NCBI GenBank assembly: GCA_023678885.1
Contig: CM042979.1
Location: forward strand, 26,712,981 to 26,776,980
Source of the DNA: Pogostemon cablin
Taxonomy: Eukaryota > Streptophyta > Magnoliopsida > Lamiales > Lamiaceae
Length of the DNA: 64,000 nucleotides
Direction of reading: 5' to 3'
Position numbers and translations under genes: made by a program. Shown in pieces: positions 22,671-34,900 of this stretch. The notes under the pieces are model-generated. The model saw only the letters and a program-made list of their open reading frames with translations. It ran no database searches and had not been told where the DNA came from. Numbering within the stretch: position 1 is the first letter of the stretch; every line of letters starts with the position of its first letter.

Positions 22671-23513
22671 GGGGACAGCTATTCGCACCCCAAATATACT
22701 AAACGTACCCCAAAAACCATCAAATTAAATTAATTTAAATTAATAAAGACATAAATACCCTTTAATAATTAATTAATTAATTTAAGAGTACATGCTCTAG
22801 TTTTTCATTCTTGCAGCTTCCAGAGTATTATCGGGCTTACTGCGTCGCCACCACTCTCAACCCATCACCTGCCACCACTTCACCACCGCCATAGACCTCC
22901 CCAAACCCCTTCCTTCAAGGCTGACTTTCTTCAATTCTTACCGATCTCCCATCTTCAACCACCCCAACAACCCTTCCTCCGCCTCCGATCAACTTGTTCC
23001 GCCAGCTCGACCCGTCCAAAAAAGCCCGATATTGAAGCCCGCGCCCGCCAGTTCCAAGCCCGCCGCCTCTGGACTTATGCCATAACCTTCAGCTGCATCG
23101 TCGAATTCATCACCATAGTCCTCAACCAATTTTAGGATCAATTGGTGCTCTACGTCACTCCCACGGAGGCTCTGCAGAACTACAACTACAACGCCAATCC
23201 TACCAAATTCAAGTTCCGTCTCGACGGCCTCGTCCTCAAAAATAGTGTCACCCAAATTCCTTCCTCGCCTGAAACCTAATTCATGGTAACCGACTTAATC
23301 ACCGATATTTTGGTCAGATACGAGGGGAGTGCCCAATCTGTTCCTGGAGGGGCACCTCGCCGTCGTCGAGGGGTTCATTAAGTGAAGAACGAAGAAGACA
23401 ATGTACTATTAATTGCATTAGAAATAATTAAAGGATATTTATGTCTTTATTAATTTAATTTAATGATTTGTGGGGTGCGTTTTGTATATTCGGGGGTGCG
23501 AATAGCCGCCCCC
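22671..23513 (+). mobile_element. Pack-MULE carrying a CcmE gene copy
   Basis: An 843-bp element with long terminal inverted repeats of roughly 100 bp. The left starts GGGGACAGCTATTCGCACCC and the right, reverse-complemented, starts GGGGGCGGCTATTCGCACCC; the match continues through AATTAATAAAGACATAAATA. It is flanked by a perfect 9-bp target duplication, TATCTTTTA, at 22662-22670 and 23514-23522. Long TIRs plus a 9-bp duplication define a Mutator-like element. Instead of a transposase the interior is GC-rich, gene-like DNA encoding a degenerate CcmE, so it is a gene-capturing MULE. Confidence 0.9.
22816..23395 (+). pseudogene. CCME: Captured CcmE (cytochrome c maturation) pseudogene
   Basis: On the plus strand the interior of the Pack-MULE translates to a mitochondrial-type leader (ASRVLSGLLRRHHSQPIT) followed by the conserved body of plant CcmE, the haem chaperone that delivers haem to apocytochrome c. 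Visible matches include RRLWTYAITFSCIVEFITIV, LNQF, DQLVLYVTPTEAL, NPTKFKFRLDGLVL and the strongly conserved VTDLITDILVRYEGS. The start codon has been lost. In-frame stops lie near 23127 (after LNQF) and 23277 (after SSPET), and a frameshift follows YEGS. The haem-binding histidine region is missing. No intron is seen across the copied part. It is clearly a pseudogene; the parent gene should lie elsewhere in the genome. Confidence 0.88.
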
Positions 23514-23619
23514 TATCTTTTATTAATGAAAAATGATAATATCCTTTAAAGATTTCACACAAACTTGCTCACAAGTGATTACCATCACATAAAAACATTT
23601 AATTTGAAGTTTGATAAAA

Positions 23620-24007
23620 GAGTGAGGCTTGTGTGCTCCCGGGCGCATGCCGTGCGCATTTAGATTTAGTATTATGGATAAGGGTATATTATTTTGTTCT
23701 AAAGGGTATACACTTTAATTAATAAGGGTACACCATTTTGTTCTAAAGGATATACACTTTTTATTAATATTTTTTACTTTTCTTTAGAAAATAAAGAGTA
23801 AACATCTTTATACTAAAGGGTATATAATTTAACACAAAATTCTAAAGGCACACGGAGTGTGCTTGTGTGCGCCCGGGCGCACACAAGTTTTTGTCTTGTA
23901 AAATAAAGGGTACACATCTTTATACAAAATGGTATACAATTTATCACAAAATTCTAAAGGCACAAGAAATGTGTTTCCGTGTGCCCGGGCACACACAAGT
24001 TTTTGCC
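23620..24007. mobile_element. Small 9-bp-TSD (Mutator-type) element, copy 2
   Basis: Begins GAGTGAGGCTTGTGTGC and ends CACACAAGTTTTTGCC. It is flanked by a perfect 9-bp duplication, TTGATAAAA, at 23611-23619 and 24008-24016. It shares its interior with copies at 5782-6141 and 53424-54052, and it has palindromic GCCCGGGC motifs near both ends. Confidence 0.88.
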
Positions 24008-24016
24008 TTGATAAAA

Positions 24017-24430
24017 TATACCTTAACTTGCTTTTAGTGATATTTTGAGTTTTTTAAGTAATAAATAAATTGTAAAATATAATATTTATGTTAGATGGTG
24101 ATATTTAATTTTGAAGTTAATATAAATTAAGTGTTAGGTTATTGGGTTGAGTATTTTTATTTTTTTCTTTTGAAAGTGTAAAAATAATTTTAGGACACAC
24201 AATTAAAAAAAAAAAAGAATTTACTTATAGGATGGAACAGAGTATTTTTTATAAGAATATTCAAAATGTGTGTTTAGTTCAATCATTAAGACTGTGTTAA
24301 TTGACACTATAAAAGAATTAACATTAAATAACACCTTATAGTAACAGATTTAACATTAAATAACACCTTATAGTAACAATTAAAATGTATTTAACACAAA
24401 ATGACATTTTTTTAATTAACAATTTTAGGT
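24017..24430. other. AT-rich spacer, no gene
   Basis: No coding signal. A short direct repeat, TTAACATTAAATAACACC, occurs twice near 24318-24367. Confidence 0.5.
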
Positions 24431-24434
24431 TGGC

Positions 24435-26289
24435 TGTGATGTGAAAAACTGCTTTGTTGTCACAGTGAAGTGGAATAGGAAGAATGACAGACTGCCGTAT
24501 ATCCTGAAGAAGATAGTGTATTCATTGTAGTTCACAAACAGTCGACCCTAGCGCTCTATATTCTGCCTCAGTAGATGATCTAGAAACGGTGGACTGCTTT
24601 TTGCTTTTGAAAGAGATCAAAGAATCCCCAAAAAGTATAGAATAACAAGTGATAGACCTTCTACTATCCTCATGTTGCTCTATTAGCATCACAATAAGCC
24701 TTCAATGTAGTATTACGCTCTGAAGGATAGAACAAATCAAGAGAAGAGGTATCTTTCAAGTATCTTAATACATGAAGAGCAGAAGTCCAATGTGTAGATC
24801 TTGGAATAGTTATGTTATGAACTGACTTAATTGTTGAACACCATAGGTAATATCTGGTCTAGTCATATTAAGATAAAGAAGTCTTCCAACCAACCTTCTG
24901 TACTGATCAGGATTAGGAAGGAGAGAACTATTTGTAGAAGTAAGGTGAAGACCAAGTGGAAGTGGTGTGGAAGCAGGCTTACAATCAAGCATGTGTGCAT
25001 TCATCAAAACATCCAATATATATTTTCTTTGACAAAGAAAAATTCAATCTCTGTCTCTCGAAATCTCAACCCCAAAAAGTATTTTGTTGGGCCAAGATCC
25101 TTTATATAAGAACCTCAATCATCTTAATATCAGAACCTGTGACCAAAATATCATCAATATATACCAACATAGCTAAGAACAAACCATTTTTGTTTATAAT
25201 AAACAAATAATGGTCATGTGGCGACTGAACCAATCCAAAGACTGTAAGTTTCTTACTCAACTCAATATTCCACTCTCGTGAAGCTTGTTTAGTCCATAAA
25301 GACTTTTAATCAACTTACACACCTGCCCAAGTTGAGCTTTTGTATATCCTTGAGGAGGCTCCATGCTAACCTCGTCAGTTAGATGCCCATATAGAAAGGC
25401 ATTATTAACGTCCATCGGTTGTTGACCCCAGCCCTTCATAAAAGCAATAGAGTGGAGAAATTTAATTGTGACTAGCTTAGCCACAGGGGAAAAACTTCAA
25501 AAAAATCCACACTTTCTTGCTGATTATAGCCCTTCGCCAAAAGTATAGCCTTATACATAGTGCCATCATTTTTCTTTTAATCTTATACACCCATTTGTGT
25601 TCTATATCATCCTTCCTAGGAGGTAAATCAGTTAACAACCAAGTGTGATTGTTCTCCAAAGCATCAAGCTCAGATTTTATAGCTTTGACCCAAACTTTTT
25701 CTCTTGCTGCTTGCTTGTAAAAGGAAGCTTCTTTATCAAGATATATTGTAGCTAGAAAATCTTGACAAGTGGAGATATCCGTGTGAAAAATATAATCTTT
25801 CGTCCAATGAGGGAACTGAAAAGTTCTACAGCTCCTTTTGGGAGCTTCAGGAGATATATGTATAGTGGAAGGGATTGTGTCAGGAGAAGAAATTTATGGA
25901 CTAAGAGATTCAGTGGGAAGAATTGTTTTTGGAGGAGAAGAGAGTTGTGGATTATGACATTAAGACTCCAAATTTTCAGTGCGAATCCCAACATCATCAA
26001 TTTTCAGGGTGAATCCCAACATCATCAATTCTAGCAATGTCAACATTACATGGTGGCATTGGAGATGAAACTTGAGGAAGAGATATGAAATAAAGAAATA
26101 TGTGCTCTTTAAAAATTACATCTCTAGAAATAAGATATTGATTATGATCTAGATCATAAAGCTTGTAGCCCTTTTGTCCCGGTTCAAAGCCAATGAAGAT
26201 ACATCTAAGGGACCTTTAAGCAAATTTGCTTATAAGCAGAATTGGTACAGCAGCATAAGTCAAGTACCCAAAAGGTTTTAACTTGATAA
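24435..26289 (-). pseudogene. Copia pol fragment: RT and RNase H
   Basis: The minus-strand remains of a second Ty1/copia polyprotein. Reading downward from 26289: the integrase-RT linker (near 26220-26100, ending DHNQYLISRDVIFKEH), the RT start (NHTWLLTDLPPRKDDIEHKW near 25657), RT core (QQPMDVNNAFLYGHLTDEV near 25420, then VCKLIKSLYGL), the KPASTPLPLGLHL and YRRLVGRLLYLNMTRPDITY block (25016-24810), and the RNase H motif around 24540-24600 (STEAEYRALG). Frames shift repeatedly. The 3' end is truncated near 24435 with no LTR. The element is dead. Confidence 0.85.
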
Positions 26290-26299
26290 AATATTCAGG

Positions 26300-27252
26300 G
26301 AAAAAATTTTACTATACCCTAATTTTTTTACATATTTTCTTTCTTACCTTAATTTTAATACTATATCTTTTTATGCCCGAATTGACCAAAATACCCTTTA
26401 CACGAATATTCGAGTAATGTATTCGAGTAAAGTGTTCGAGTAAAACTATTTTTACTTAAAAAATCATTAAAAATATAACTCGAAAGCAATTTTGTGTAAA
26501 ATTACAAAAATTCGTATAAAAAATTACAACAAAATCGTGTTAAATTAAAAAAAAAACTAAAAAAAAACTTAAAAAGTCCATCAAAAATCTTGTGAAATTT
26601 CGTGTAAAAAATGACAGCATTCGTGTAAAAATAACAAAAATATTTCGTGTTAAATTTAAAAAAAAAACTAAAAAGAGTCAATAAAAATTTGTGTGAATTT
26701 TCGTTTAGAAAATGACAACAATCGTGTATAAAATAAAAAAAAAAATTTCGTGTTAATTTTTTTTTAAAAAAAAAAGTCAATCAAATTTGTGTGATATTCG
26801 TGTAAAAAATTGACAACTGTCGTGTAAATAATAATATTAAAATTTCGTGTTAAATTTATTTTAAAAAAAAAACTAAAAAAGAGTCAAATCAAAATTTTTG
26901 TGAAATCTCGTGTAAAAAATGACACAATCGTGTAAAAAATAACATAAAAAATTCGTGTAAATATTTTTTTTTTAAATAAAATAAAAAGAGTCTATCAAAA
27001 TTTCGTGTGAAATTTCGTGTAAAATTACAACAATTCGTGTAAAAAATTAAAACAATTCGTGTTAAATTTTAAAAAAGAAAAAAAACTCAATTCATTATTT
27101 GACACGAAATTTTACACGAATATATTATTTAACACGAATTCATTTTTGAGTGAAGGTTAAATCCGTTATTTCAGACAAAAAAGAATTGATGTTATATTTG
27201 GGACAAAAAAGTTATTCCTTAAACCCTGACGGGTATTTTTTTGAATTACTTC
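26300..27252. mobile_element. Insertion with 9-10 bp TSD and degenerate minisatellite
   Basis: AATATTCAGG occurs at 26290-26299 and again at 27253-27262, on either side of a 953-bp AT-rich block that interrupts the copia pol remnant. The block has weak inverted ends (GAAAAAATTTTACTATACCC versus GAAGTAATTCAAAAAAATAC). Its interior is a degenerate tandem repeat of roughly 100-120 bp whose hallmark is TTCGTGTAAAAAATGACAAC. A 9-10 bp duplication suggests a Mutator-type insertion. No transposase is present. Confidence 0.65.
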
Positions 27253-27262
27253 AATATTCAGG

Positions 27263-27889
27263 CACCTTACCAAAATGCTTCTCAAAATGAGTGTGCCAGT
27301 GTAGTCTATTTATAATGTGTGCAGCATGTAGGACAACAAATGGCCAAAAATTAGTAGGCATATTTGCTTGAAATAGAAAGACACTAGCTACCTCTAATAG
27401 ATTTCACCGCTCCATTCTGCTGTGGGGTATACACACATGACTTTTCATGTAAGAGTCCTTGAGAAGATAGAAAAGACTGAACATCGTTCCCCAAAAACTT
27501 CATACCATTATCACTTCTTATCTTTTTAATCTTTTAATTAAATTGCCTTTCAATCATAAAGAAGAATCTTTGCAATACACCTGCAACCTCTGACTTAACC
27601 TTCATCAGAAAAACCCATGTGCATCTACTAAAATCATCCACTATAGTTAAAAAAAAAAAGTGTATTAGTATAACATTCATCTTGCATGGCCCACAAATAT
27701 CAACATAAATGAGTCAAAGCAACAAATAGTATGTATGTAACTCCTTCCAAAAGATAATCGATGTTTCTTTTCCTCACAGAAAGTTCACATGAAGAAATAA
27801 CTTCCGAAGCAGGAGAGTCACAAACACTTTTCAAAAAACTCAAATGACTCGAGAACTAAAAGAGGCATGATCAAGAGTTTTATGCCAAG
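27263..27889 (-). pseudogene. Copia pol fragment: integrase
   Basis: Continuation of the copia remnant beyond the 26300-27252 insertion, on the minus strand. Integrase motifs are visible near 27525-27405: RSDNGMKFLGND, then VYTPQQNGAVK, which is the conserved catalytic-core block. Farther upstream, near 27885-27850, HKTLDHASFSS resembles the GAG-pre-integrase H-x-LGH motif. The frames are broken and no gag is present. Confidence 0.75.
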
Positions 27890-29446
27890 TGTGACAGCCA
27901 ACCCTTAAATGCCCTAGAAATTAAGGGAATTAAGTGTGACATCATTCCATTGAAAGAAACTAATTTGATTGATTGAAGAATTTCGAGTCAAGCTTTCCAT
28001 ATTTAACCTTTTTCCAACCCAATTATGAATTTGGATAGCTTAAGGCCGCTCCCTTGCAGGCTACACCTTTCAATTTAATTCAAATAACCCAAATTCTAGG
28101 GATTGATTGGGAGGATTGTGCTCCACCTTCCAACTCTACACACTTTCCTACCCTATAAATTCCCTACTTCCCAACACTTTTGGAGCACCAACACCTTTTC
28201 TCACACTAGCAACTACTTTGAGTAAGAAGCTAGCCTCCTTCCCTAATTCCCTTGGAGCTTGATAAGCTTCCCGCCACCTCCACAATTAATGTGTAAGGTG
28301 GTAGTGTGCAACAACAATCTGTGTCGTAACGTCATCTCTCCTCATGATAAAAAAATGTCTAAGGACCCGTTGGGGAAGACAATGACAAGAGATGAATGAC
28401 GGTTACGAGTCCCATATGTTTTACTATTTATTTTTATTCAAAATCAAAATCTTATTTCATTCTACTCTTTGTTCAAGCCAAAAAAAAATCAGTTTATATA
28501 GATTTGTCTTTTTTTTCCATTTACAAATAAAATCACTTTTAATTTAACTTGAAATTCCGATTTTTCTTCCATTTGATAAAGTCTTTCATTAATTCTTGCC
28601 CTTACGATCTTAGGTGATTCTTAAATGTGAAGACCTACTGACTTCCTCTTCCTACCCATACCCTAAGCTACTAGTGTGAGAAAAATTTACATACTTCCTA
28701 CATCAATGTGAATTGTTGATATGTTACCTGATGTGGAAATCAAAGATTTTAAATAATTTTTTTTAAATTATCATAATATTAGAGGCATGAAAGTCAAATA
28801 CTATGTAAGTTCCTTTGAACTTATATGAGATATGAAAATTTTACAAGTGTTCCTTATAAGAATACTTGAGACATGCCAGAGTCTTAGAGGTGCTGGGATT
28901 GAGAGAAATCCTCGCGGAGTATCTGTGGTGCCCAAATGATTTATATTGATTGATCGTATAAAAGAAACTTAAAAATTTGTGAGATTAAATAGATTTAAAG
29001 TATTATTGGCATGTCTAAATTTGCTTGATATGTAATTGGTGCTGAGTTACATACTCACTCTCTACATTCGTTGATTTCAGATTGAAGAAACGACGGCGAT
29101 TTGGAGGGCGGTGGAATTAGTTTAAACTTTCAATAAAATACATTTTAGTTACAGGCATTGAATAAATAAAATCGTGTCCTTTATGATGATGACTATTTTT
29201 TTTTTTTTGGGGTGGGGGGCGGATAACTGTTAAATTCTTAATTAAGTTTTATGCTTCGCTATTTCAAATTGAGGTATTTAGAAATAATAACTAAAAAACT
29301 AGGGCATTATTCTATTGGGGTTTTAAACTAAGTCTCTAAAGATACAGTGCAAGCTAAATTTTCAGTAGCACGAGGCTTCTTAAAAAAATACAAACCAACT
29401 TTAAGGTTACCTTAAAAAAATTATAATTGGAACCAATTTATGAACT
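27890..29446. other. Unassigned insertion, possible LTR
   Basis: Where gag of the copia remnant should be, there is about 1.5 kb of non-coding DNA. It begins TGTGACAGCCAACCC (27891), an LTR-like start seen in some chromovirus-type gypsy LTRs, and has a G-rich tail (GGGGTGGGGGGCGGATAAC near 29210-29230). I could not find a matching terminal CA or target duplication, so calling it a solo LTR is only a guess. No ORF. Confidence 0.3.
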
Positions 29447-29460
29447 TGCTCTAAATACCA

Positions 29461-29618
29461 TGATGAAATACGCATTCACTTCCATGAAACCTAACAAGGC
29501 AGATAATAAGAGAGAAAAGATATTTTTTCATATATCAATGAAGTAGAGAGTACATGTATATTTATATAAAGTAAACACACTATACTTATAACTAAGTAAC
29601 AAACTATTGCTGTCAACA
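29461..29618 (-). repeat. 5' LTR of the copia remnant
   Basis: 158 bp. On the minus strand it starts TGTTGACAGCAATAG and ends TATTTCATCA. It is followed at once by TGGTATTTAGAGCA (plus 29447-29460), which differs by one inserted base from the TGGTATCAGAGC-type primer-binding site of plant copia elements (complementary to initiator-Met tRNA). This anchors the 24435-29618 remnant as one minus-strand copia element. Confidence 0.7.
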
Positions 29619-29740
29619 CTTAAGAACAAATAGAGAAATGACCCGTAAGCATTAGTGTGAAATCTGCTGCGCACGTGGCCTGTTATGCTATGCTATACCT
29701 CCAATAACAATAGATACTTAAAAAGAAGAGTTAGATATAT

Positions 29741-30047
29741 AGTGCACCCGGATAAACCTATATGTGTATAACTTTTTATTCTATATTATATACATGTTTC
29801 TTAATAATGATATACTTTTTTCATACTCAATTTTTCATTAAAAAAACTAGCATCCATATGTGTATAACTTTTTATGCAATAGTGTATACATGTTTTTTAA
29901 TAATTATATATTTTTTTACACTCAATTTTTCATTAAAAAAACTAGTAAAAAATTCACTAACAAAGTGTATACATTTTTATTCATAATTGTATATGTTTTT
30001 GTTCATAATTGTATACGTTTTTAAAAGTGGGTGCACCCGGGTACACA
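29741..30047. repeat. GTGCACCCGG-ended repeat, copy 1
   Basis: AT-rich block bounded by AGTGCACCCGGATAAAC and GGGTGCACCCGGGTACAC. The interior contains repeated TATGTGTATAACTTTTTAT and ACTCAATTTTTCATTAAAAA segments, in two head-to-tail copies at 29760-29835 and 29857-29945. A related copy is at 56094-56652. No coding content. Confidence 0.6.
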
Positions 30048-30732
30048 GTAGTATTATCCTAAAAAGAAGAATATTGTAACTTAAATGCTTCATTCAGAAA
30101 TTAATGGTTATATATCTTCTAATGTTGTAGTGCATATGTGAGCGTATGAGGTGAATCAATCCATAACAAACAACATTACTCAACCAATATAGCCTAAAAG
30201 ACATTAGAGAAGTTGGATTCACCCATCACCAACAACAAATGATTCATGCTGCTGTTGACTTCAAAAACTCAATCAATCGATTCATATGAAAATATGATAA
30301 CCCTTCCTCAGAAATAGATTTCTTTGCCAAACCAGCCAACACTTGAGCTCTCTCCACCAACTCATCCCTCTTTACTTCCATCACATCCCTAATCATCTTC
30401 TCAATCAATACTCTATCACAAGTATCTTTCATATCCAATCCAATTCTCCACACCTCATTCACAAACCTACTATTTGTCATCTGATCCGCGGTATAAGGCC
30501 GGCAAAGCATTGGAAGCCCAACTACATTCCAAAGTCGAGTTCCAGCCACTATGTGTGAAAAATGCAGCAGTAGCCGGATGGGATAAAACCTCATGTTGTG
30601 GCGACCATTCCACCATCAACCCCCTCAACTTTGTGCCTTCTGCCAACTCCACTGGAATCCCATTCTCATTCTCATTCCCGACTATAGAATCAGGCCTTAT
30701 GACCCACAAGAACCTGTGCCCACTATTCACCA

Positions 30733-30981
30733 TGTTGGGCCCATTGGGCCTTTGGCCCAAATGATGGTCTTCAGTCTCAAAGTATTGGGCTAGACATGGC
30801 CCATAGCCTTACACTTTTGGTTCCCTTTTATCTACACCATTTGTGAACCCTAACGGGTAGAACGTGGATTTGAATTCTTGTTTGAGTTCAAAGGGAATCT
30901 GAGTACTGTGGAGTTCATCCCTCGACCACCTTCTCCGACGACGACGAAGACCTACGAGATGACGAAGATCGATACCTAACA
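30733..30981 (+). repeat. 5' LTR of the copia element
   Basis: TGTTGGGC at the start, CTAACA at the end. It contains GGGCCTTTGGCCCAAATG and the conserved ACCCTAACGGGTAGAACG block. Confidence 0.93.
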
Positions 30982-30982
30982 G

Positions 30983-30994
30983 TGGTATCAGAGC
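30983..30994 (+). other. Primer-binding site
   Basis: TGGTATCAGAGC, one base after the 5' LTR. This is the standard plant copia PBS complementary to the 3' end of initiator-Met tRNA. Confidence 0.9.
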
Positions 30995-31968
30995 GGGTTT
31001 CGTCATTGCTGGTCGTCCGTCATCCGTCTCTCGATGCTGCTGACCTTCAGCCGCCGGTGGGAGAACGCCGTTGTCCGGCCGCCGCCGAATCTGCTCTACT
31101 GGAATCGCGATCTGTTCGCGAGGGATGCATCGCCTCCGTCGCTGGTTCTGTCCACCGGGAACATGACAGGAAAGGAGTCACGATCTGCAGCAATGCGCTG
31201 CCGCCGTTGTCTAGATCTGTTCGCACCGGTTCTAGGGTTCCACCGTGCTTCCGTTCACGCTCAGGTCATGCCGCTGCTAGGGTTCAGCTGCCGTCGCGGC
31301 TGACCAACCTTCGACCGCCGTTCGTAGTCATTCCAGCCCGAAGCACGACCGCTGCCGCTGCTGACCGCCACTGACCTCCGGCCGTCGGCGCTAGGGTTCT
31401 GGTCAGATTGGCTCTGATCATTGAGGAAGGAAAGTGTCTCTCATCTTCTTTGTTATAGGGTCACTCTATATTTTCTGAAATATTTCAGATTGGGTTCCTC
31501 ACTAAACCCCACTGTTTCTTACTTTGTGTGTAGGTTGAAACTTGAAATGGAGGCTGCCCATTCGTGTTGCTAAGTGAACAAGACTACGAGGGATCCGCTC
31601 CCGTTAAGTAACGGGCTGGTGGCTCGTAGAGGTGGTACGGTGCTCTCGTCAGCCATTCTGGTGAAATAGCTTGAGCCTTTCTTGTTTATTTTTCTGTCAT
31701 GCACTGAGGTGGCTGGTCCTCTTATTTGTTCTTGTGTGATGCCCTGAGGCGGCTTGCCCTCTTATTATTGTTCTTGTTTGTTTCTTTGTGAAACTGTCAT
31801 ATTGGTCTTTCAATTTCCGCTGCTGAAAATCAGTCCTTGTATGTTATACTGCTCTGTTTCTCGCTTTGTGTGTGATTAGAGTAGTGTCAACCTGGTGTGT
31901 GACAGATTGTTGCTCTGTAATTCTGTATTTTTTCATTCATAGTGTGTTCTACTCAATTTTAAATACCC

Positions 31969-34900
31969 ATGGCTTCGTCTTCCTCGTTTGGACAAGCACC
32001 GTTTGACGGTAAGCGAGACTTCAGTATCTAAAAACAGAAAATAAAGTGCATACTCGTCCAACAAAGGATATTCAAAGCTGTAGATCACTCGTATGATGAG
32101 GATGAAATGGATGTTAAAAAGGCTGAGATGAATGAGCTTGCTTTGTCTGCTATTATCTTGAATCTATCTGATCCTGTGCTTAGAAAAGTTGGTGAGCATG
32201 AGTCTGCTAAAACTTTATGAGAAAAGCTGGATAAGTTGTACACTGAAATATTTTTGCCTAGTAAAATATTTCTTCTTGAAAAATTCTTTCGTTTTAAACT
32301 TGATTTAAACAAAGATGTTGAAGAAAATTTGGATGTGTTCACGAAGTTGATTCAAGATATTAAGCTAACTGGTGACAAGCATATTGATGAATATACCTCT
32401 ATTGTGCTTTTAAATGCTATACCCGATTCTTATGGAGATGTCAAATCTGCTATAAAGTATGGTCGTGATGACGTTACTCTTGATGTTGTAGTGAATGCCT
32501 TAAAAAGCAAAGAGCATGATTTAAAAAAATGGAGGTGTTAAGAATTCTGGGGAGGTTATGCATGTTAAAGGAAAATCTAACATTCGTAACAAGAACAAGA
32601 ATAAAAATAAGAACAAGGACAAGAATTCTGATGTGAAACCCTAGAATAATCAGAATGTTGACAAGAAAAACAAGAAATGCTTTAATTGCCATGAAAGGGG
32701 ACATTTTGCGAACAAGTGTCCTCATCCTAAGAGGAATAATTCTAATGATCATACTAATGTTGCCTCTGAATCTGTGAATTATGGTGATGTGTTTGCTATT
32801 TCTGAAAGTTGTGTGAATTATGTGCATTCATCTCTGTTTGATAGTGAATGGCTTGTGGATTCCGGTTGCACATTTCATATGATACCTTTTAAACATCTTT
32901 TCTCTTCATATAAAAATGTTTCTCATGGATCTGTGTTTATGGCTAATGAAAAAAGATGTGATGTGCTTGGTGTTGGTGACATTTGCTTGTATTTTAAAGA
33001 TGATTCTGTGTTTACTTTGAAAAACGTGCGATTTGTGCCTGATTTGTGTAACAACTTGATTTCTTGTGCTGCACTGGGGAAAGGGTTGCATGTCTATTGT
33101 AAAGGATTCTGTGCCCATCTTTAATGGTGAAAAAAGGAATAACCTGTATATTTGTTGTGCTAAATCTATTGTTATATCTGCTAACGCTGTTAAAGAGGAT
33201 AAAATAAATATTTGGCATGGTAGGTTAGGTCACATGACTAGTAAAGGTCTTGAATTGTTGCATAAAGCTGGTTCTTTTGGTAATGATAAGCTTACATGCA
33301 TTCCTTTCTGTGACTCGTGTGTATAAGGCAAACATGCGAAGGTGAAATTCCCTGTTTCCCCGTACCCTAAGACTTCTTAGTGTAGTGATATACTTAAGTA
33401 CTTGCATGCTGATGTGTGGGGGCCTTCTAGTGAGCCAACTCAAGGTGGCAATGTGTATTTTCTGTCCATCATTGATGATTTTTCAAGAAAAGTTTGGGTG
33501 ATTTTGCTTAAAAACAAATCTGATGTTTTTGAAAAGTTCAAAAATTGGAAAACTTTGATTGAAAATCAAATTGGTAAAAAAATTAAGTATCTTAGAACTG
33601 ATAATGGATTGGAATTTTGCAATAATGCCATGAATGATTTATGTGTTAAATCTGGAATTGTGAGACATAAGTCTGCTCCTTACACTCCCCAACAGAATGG
33701 GGTTGCTGAGAGGATGAATAGGACTTTGTTAGAAAGGGTGAGGAGCATGTTGGTGTCTTCTGGACTTTCTAAAAAGTTTTAGGGTGAGGCGCTTATTACT
33801 GCAGCATTTTTAATAAAAAAATCCCCCTCTATGCCTTTAAAGGGTAAGTGCCCTGACTATGTATTTTTTGGTAAAAGTATTGATTATTCTGTGCTACGTG
33901 TATTTGGTTGTGCTGCGTTTGTGTATCAGAAACATGACAAATTGGATCCTAGTAGTAGAAAATATGTTTTTCATGGTTATCCTGAGGGTGTTAAAGGTTA
34001 TTGGTTGTGGGATTTTTTTGAATCTGGTTTCAAAATTGTGATTAGTAGGGATGTGATCTTCAATTAATCTGAATTTCCTTGCTTATCTTCTCCTTTGCCT
34101 GATGTTGTGCCTTTACATGATCCTACCACTTCTTCGAGTGAGGTGGAGTTGTCTCCTTTGTCATGTGATGCTGAAAACTTGTCTGACACTGTTATTGATC
34201 AAGAACTTGTTGCTAATGAACCTGCTATCAATGATGAAAATGTGCATGATATTCCTGAAGATGATGACTATGTGTTACCTAGAGATAGACCTAGAAGGAA
34301 TATTAGGCTACCTGCTAGGTATGATGATTTTCATATTGATACTCATGCTTTCAATGCATTTGAAAATGTTGATAATGAACCTAAGACCTATCAAAAGGCT
34401 TTAAAATCTGACAATTCTGTGAAATGGTTAAATGCTATGAAAGATAAAATCAAATCATTGCATGTTAATCATACTTGGATTCTGGTTCCAAAACCTGCTC
34501 ATTGCTCTGTTGTTGATTGCAAGTGGCTTTTCAAAGTGAAACATGAGCTTGAAAATGCTAGTTTTAAAGCTAGATTGGTAGCAAAAAGTTTTACTCAAAA
34601 GGAAGGGGTTGATTATAATGAAATCTTTGCTCCTGTTGTTAAATTCACCACTATTCGTATAATGCTTCATTAGTTGCTCATTTTGATTGGGAATTAAAGC
34701 AAATGGATGTCAAAACAGCTTTTCTTAATGGTGATTTGGACAAAAAGATTTTCATGAAACAACCTGAGGGTTTTTGGACCTCAAAAATCCTGATCATGTG
34801 TGTCTTTTGAAGAAATTCTTGTATGGCTTGAAACAATCTCCTAGACAGTGGAATAAGAAGTTTGATCAATGCATGACATCTTTGAAGTTTAAGAGAAGCT

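Noticed and set aside
28620..28760. Possible plant gene exons in the 27890-29446 block
   Set aside because: No frame longer than chance and no splice-bounded conserved peptide; an LTR-like insertion is a better, though weak, explanation.
30982..31374. Plus-strand ORF right after the copia 5' LTR
   Set aside because: It begins in the PBS and lies in the untranslated leader; composition is Arg/Ser-rich from GC-rich leader sequence and no gag motif is present.
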